Positions 60,560 to 64,000 of a stretch of DNA of 64,000 nt are shown here, one piece after another. Numbering within the stretch: position 1 is the stretch's first letter; every line of letters starts with the position of its first letter. Below the pieces are notes generated by a model. It was not told the origin of the DNA. It made no database searches and saw only the letters and a program-made list of their open reading frames with translations. The DNA is from Giardia muris (lineage: Eukaryota > Fornicata > Diplomonadida > Hexamitidae): NCBI GenBank assembly GCA_006247105.1, contig CM016928.1, positions 1,225,659 to 1,289,658 on the forward strand, in the 5' to 3' direction. The translations under genes and the position numbers were made by a program.

Positions 60560-62990
60560 TCCTTCACTCAACACCCCCTGCATCCGACCCCATCAAGCCA
60601 TCAAGGGCACGTATCCCGTCCAAGGCCCCAACCCCAGTCTCCAAGTCCCCAAAGCCTAAGAGCCCAGCCCAAAGCTCACAAGAGGCCCCAGAGACCCCCA
60701 GCACAGGAAGAGACCCAAGGTCACAAGCACCTAATCCCCTGAAGCCCAAGCCCCCGAAGACAACAAAGGCCCCCGGCCCCAGGCCCAAAGCCCTCAAGAG
60801 ACCCCGAAGAGCTCAGCCCAAAGACCCAAACCTCCAAGACCTCAAGAAGCCCCAAAGACCCCCAAGGTCCGATGCAGGAGGTCCCAAGGCCAAGAGGACC
60901 GAGGACCCAGCCTTCAAGGCCCAAGAGCTCAAGATGACTCCGGCTCCCGCCCAAAGAGTCCCGAAGGTCCACAACTCCCAAGATCCCCAATGCCCCAATG
61001 TAGAAGGACCCAAGGCCCAAAGCTCCCAAAGACCCACTGCAGGAGGATCCAAGGACCAAGAAGCCCAAACATCCAAGCCCGAAGACCCCGGCCTCCAAGT
61101 CCAAGAGCTCAAGGTCCAAACCTCCAAACCCCCCCAGGAGATTCCCAAAACCCTCAAGTCTCCGAAGACAACAAAGAGGCCCCAAGAAGCCCCCAGCACA
61201 AGATCCCAAGAGGTCGAAGAGCTCAAGGCCCAAAGACCCCCGAGGCCAAGATGACTCCAGCTCCCAGACCCAAAGAGTCCCAAGGCCCCCCAAGGCCCAC
61301 TGCAGGAGGACCCAAGGCCACAAGCCCTCAGGACCCCGGATTCCGAAGACCCCCCTCAAGCCCCAGTCTCCAAGTCTAAGACCCCCAAACCCCCAAGGTC
61401 CAAGAAGACCTACCCCAAGACCTCGAAGAGCCCAAGAAGCCAAGGCCTCAACCCCGAAGCCTCAAGACCCCCAAGGTCAAAGACCCCCAACCTTCAATAC
61501 CCCAAGGCCGCAAGCCCCCCCAAGGTCCCGACCTTCAATACCCCAAGTCCCCCAAGCCCGAGGCCTCATTCCAAACCCTCCAAGTCCCCCTAAGACCCCA
61601 GACCCCAAGCTCCGAGCATCTCAAGCCTCAACCCCGAAGACCCCAAGGTCCAAGCCCCCAGGTCTCCAACCCCGAGGGCCCAAACCCCCAAAGAGGACCC
61701 AAAGACCTACTGCAGGAGGACCCAAGCCTGAGAAGCCCCCAACACAAGACCCCAAGTCCCAAGGCCTCCCGAGACCCCAGCCTTCAATGCCCCAAGGCCC
61801 AAGCCCAAGGAGCCCGAAGGCCCACAACCCCAAGAGGTCCTAAGACCCCCAACACAAGAGCTCAAGACCCCCTAGGGCCCGCAACCCCCAATGCCCCAGG
61901 ACCTCGAAGAGACCCCAAGGACCCCATGCAGAAGGACTCAAGGCCCAAGACCCCAAGGGGACCAAGGACCCAAGAGGCCCAACACAAGAGCCCCCAAACC
62001 TCCAAGGCTCGAGACCCCTAAGAGCTCAAGAGACCTCCAAGACCCTCAAGAGGATCCCGCAACCCCAAGACCCCAGTGCAGGAGGACCCAGACCTCCAAG
62101 CCCCCCCCAAAGACCCCAAATCCCCAAGAGCCAAGCCCAAGAGACCCCCAACTCCAAGGAGCCCAAGGCCCCAGCATTCAATGCCCCAAGCCCGAAGCCC
62201 CAAGAAGCCAAGCTCAAGTCCAAGACCCCCAAACCCCAACGCAAGAGCCCAAGGCCCTAAGGCCCCGAGACCCCAAACCTCCAAGGGGACCGAGGGCCCA
62301 AAGACCCCTAAGAAGACCCCCAAGGCCCTCAAGAAGCCCAAGAGCTCAAAGACCCATGGCCCCAAGACCTTGAAGAGGACCCAAGGCCCAAGTCCAAGGA
62401 GCCCAGCCTTCAATGCCCCAAGGACCCCAAAGCCCAAGACCCCAAGAGCCCCAAGCCCCCATGCCTGAAGGTCCAAGGTCCCGAAGACCCCAAGGCCCTA
62501 ACACAAGAGCCCCCCAAGGTCCAAGACCCCTAAGAGACCCCAGACCCAAGGGCCAGCCCAAAGGTCCAAGGGCCCAAAGCCCCCCAAGCCCAAGAGCTTC
62601 AAGCCCCCAGACCCCGAAGACCCCCCTAAGTCCAAGCCCCCAAGCTCACAAGTCCGAAGGCCTCAAGAGACCCCCAACACAAGAGGCTCCAAGGCCCCAA
62701 GCCCGAAGGCCAAAGCCCAAGGCCTCAATGCAGGAAGACCCAAGTCCAAGAGTCCCCGAAGAGTCCAAGAGCCCAAAGCCCCCCAAGGTCCAAGGCTCCA
62801 GCCTTCAATGCCCCAAGACCCCCTAAGACCCCTAATCCCCAAGAGCTCAAGGGCCGGCCCCAAGCCCTCGAAGAGTCCAAGAGACCCCGAAGAGGTCAGC
62901 CCAAAGCCCCCCCAGAGACCCCAAGTCCCAAGCCGAGGGCCCAAGCCTTCAAGGTCCAAGACCCAAGGCCCAAAAAGGGGTCAAATTTGA
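60560..62990. repeat. Low-complexity CCCAAG/AGACCCC array
   Basis: For ~2.4 kb the plus strand is made of variants of CCCAAG, AGACCCC, AAGCCC and TGCAGGAGGACCCAAGG with almost no other content, and it has a strong strand bias (A and C on plus, G and T on minus). The unit is too degenerate for a fixed period, but TGCAGGAGGACC and TTCAATGCCCCAAG recur several times. Apparent proteins in it are compositional. It ends abruptly near 62985 before the zinc-finger gene. Confidence 0.8.
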
Positions 62991-63072
62991 GGGGGAAAAG
63001 GGAACTAGCGGAGGCACGGCGAAAGGAAGGGGGAAGTGCCCTCCGCACGGTCCGGGGCCCCGGGGACGGCCT

Positions 63073-63188
63073 AGAGAGGCTGGGACGAGGCTCGTGAGCT
63101 ACTCGTAAGGGCGGAGCGCCTCTCGAAGCTCCAAGGCGACAGCGGGGTATGGGTGTGGACATGCGCGATACCCAGGCTCCTGGCCCCG
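63073..63188. repeat. 116-bp direct repeat, copy 1
   Basis: It begins AGAGAGGCTGGGACGAGGCT and ends CCAGGCTCCTGGCCCCG. It is nearly identical to 63713-63828 (two C/T differences seen). On the minus strand the block starts just after a TAA stop in each copy. It contains self-complementary stretches such as CCAGG-CTCCTGG and could be a duplicated 3' UTR, an intergenic element or a small RNA. Confidence 0.85.
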
Positions 63189-63680
63189 TTTACTTGCTAA
63201 AGAGGAAGTCGAGGAGCTTGTCCTCCTCCTGATAGCGGGCGACCACGTCCATGGGTGGGTGAGGCCGCCGAACTTCATACCCTTGCCTGCGACCCAGACG
63301 AGGGAGTCCTCAGCCCTACAGAGGGGACAGGGCCCCTTCCTCTTTGAGAGGGAATAGCCAACTTTGAGGCAATCGCGCCGGTTGCAAGTGACCATGCCCT
63401 TACAGGCATAGCACTTGTACCCGCCTTCCTCGTTCCAGCGGGCGAAAGGTCGGAGGCATATGGGACACGTTCCATGCTGCTGAATTGCCTCCTCCTCGTA
63501 GAAGACGAGGGGCACGCAGGGGGCCTCTAAATGGTCCGCTTGGACCCCCCGCGACATACGGACGAGTACGAGGGGCTCGTCCACGGCAGGCCCCTGTTTG
63601 AGGACAGGCTCGTCCTCCTCATCCTCCGAGAAGGAGGAGGAGGCCGTCGTGCCGCTGATCGAGATCTCCGACTCGCTCAT
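63099..63680 (-). CDS. RING-like zinc-finger protein, probably frameshifted at its 3' end
   Basis: ATG at 63680 is preceded by AAAACGAAAAAG. Seen: an acidic, Ser-rich N-terminus, then a cysteine cluster C72-x2-C75, C90-x2-C93, C99, C104, C118-x2-C121 that could bind two or more zincs in a RING/PHD-like fold. The exact family is not recognised. As read, the frame ends RPYE inside the 116-bp repeat. Past about 63255 the neighbouring frame gives a more natural ending (MDVVARYQEEDKLLDFLFSK, TAA at 63190-63192). This sits beside a CACCCACCCATGG run where a single base difference would join the frames. The neighbouring gene also stops exactly at the repeat edge, which favours that ending. It could be a real frameshift or a sequence error. 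Confidence 0.65.
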   Translation of the reverse strand: MSESEISISGTTASSSFSEDEEDEPVLKQGPAVDEPLVLVRMSRGVQADHLEAPCVPLVFYEEEAIQQHGTCPICLRPFARWNEEGGYKCYACKGMVTCNRRDCLKVGYSLSKRKGPCPLCRAEDSLVWVAGKGMKFGGLTHPWTWSPAIRRRTSSSTSSLASKRGQEPGYRACPHPYPAVALELREALRPYE

Positions 63681-63712
63681 CTTTTTCGTTTTGCGCCCAC
63701 CCGGTCGGGCGG

Positions 63713-63828
63713 AGAGAGGCTGGGACGAGGCTCGTGAGCTACTCGTAAGGGCGGAGCGCCTCTTGAAGCTCCAAGGCGACAGCGGGGTATGGGTGTGGAC
63801 ATGCGTGATACCCAGGCTCCTGGCCCCG
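63713..63828. repeat. 116-bp direct repeat, copy 2
   Basis: This is the second copy, 640 bp from the first, lying between the stop of the partial gene at the window end (63831) and the start of the zinc-finger gene (63680). It differs from copy 1 at two positions (CTCTTGAAG against CTCTCGAAG, and GCGTGATA against GCGCGATA). Confidence 0.85.
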
Positions 63829-63830
63829 AT

Positions 63831-63998
63831 TTACGCTTTGCGAGGTCGACGCTTGAGGGTCCTGCGCTTTCTGATCTCCCTCTCGACCTCGTCCCTCTGG
63901 AACCTCTCCTGGATCCTCTGGATGATGGGGTTGACCCCGGTGTGGTTGGCAGCGTGGACGCTCATGTCACCGCCTGCGTGCCAGTATACAGAGCCCGG
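63831..63998 (-). CDS. 3' end of an unrecognised basic protein (partial or 44 aa)
   Basis: On the minus strand the frame is open from the window edge to TAA at 63831-63833. An ATG at 63965 would give a 44-residue basic peptide (MSVHAANHTGVNP, a charged helix, then RRTLKRRPRKA), but the frame continues upstream (GSVYWHAGGD) without a stop, so this may be the C-terminus of a larger protein. The highly basic tail suggests nucleic-acid binding or a nuclear signal. It is followed at its stop by the 116-bp repeat, like its neighbour. Confidence 0.5.
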   Translation of the reverse strand, partial: PGSVYWHAGGDMSVHAANHTGVNPIIQRIQERFQRDEVEREIRKRRTLKRRPRKA

Positions 63999-64000
63999 GG

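Noticed and set aside
60560..62990. Proteins or a CRISPR-like array in the CCCAAG region
   Set aside because: Repeats are degenerate without constant repeat and unique spacers, and the open frames reflect composition only; the host is a eukaryote.

Overview
The window looks like a nuclear chromosome segment of a diplomonad, most likely Giardia muris or a close relative. The reasons are intron-free, tightly packed genes with A-rich starts, a short Giardia-type 18S-5.8S-28S rDNA unit, an ankyrin 'Protein 21.1' gene, a NEK-like kinase fragment, and many variant-specific surface proteins (VSPs). The VSPs have CxxC repeats, GGCY motifs, one C-terminal membrane helix and a cytoplasmic tail ending in CRGK. 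As I recall, G. duodenalis tails end in CRGKA, so the missing final Ala argues for G. muris. The species call is inference.

Layout: (1) 1-15.1 kb is a conserved core: a CCR4-NOT scaffold NOT1 gene (+, 5' end outside the window), two small unrecognised genes, a TUL1/DSC1-type transmembrane RING E3 ligase and an NFACT (NEMF/Rqc2/Tae2) gene, the last four on the minus strand. (2) 15.4-48.4 kb is a head-to-head VSP array: eight units on the minus strand (27999 down to 15368) and twelve on the plus strand (29242 to about 48378). (3) 48.5-50.1 kb is an ankyrin/coiled-coil Protein 21.1 gene. (4) 51.9-56.2 kb is one rDNA unit. (5) 56.2-63.07 kb is spacer DNA: G-rich sequence, a degenerate microsatellite, a broken segment resembling the Rep gene of CRESS-DNA viruses (about 58.55-59.82 kb), and about 2.4 kb of CCCAAG-type low-complexity DNA. 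(6) 63.07-64.0 kb holds a RING-like zinc-finger gene and the 3' end of another gene, each followed at its stop codon by the same 116-bp block.

The main observation concerns how the VSP array is built. Only one unit (26452-27999, minus) has an AT-rich upstream region, an ATG and a signal peptide. The other units begin almost exactly where the mature protein of that gene begins. They are packed with only a few bases between stop and next start, share one junction motif, and lack a signal peptide. About half also have their junction ATG out of frame through a one-base length difference. This looks like an archive of silent cassettes able to feed an expressed VSP locus by gene conversion. Perfectly and nearly repeated units, mosaic combinations of N- and C-terminal blocks, and a duplicated nonsense mutation show that the archive is recombining. 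Expression and donor use are inferred, not shown.
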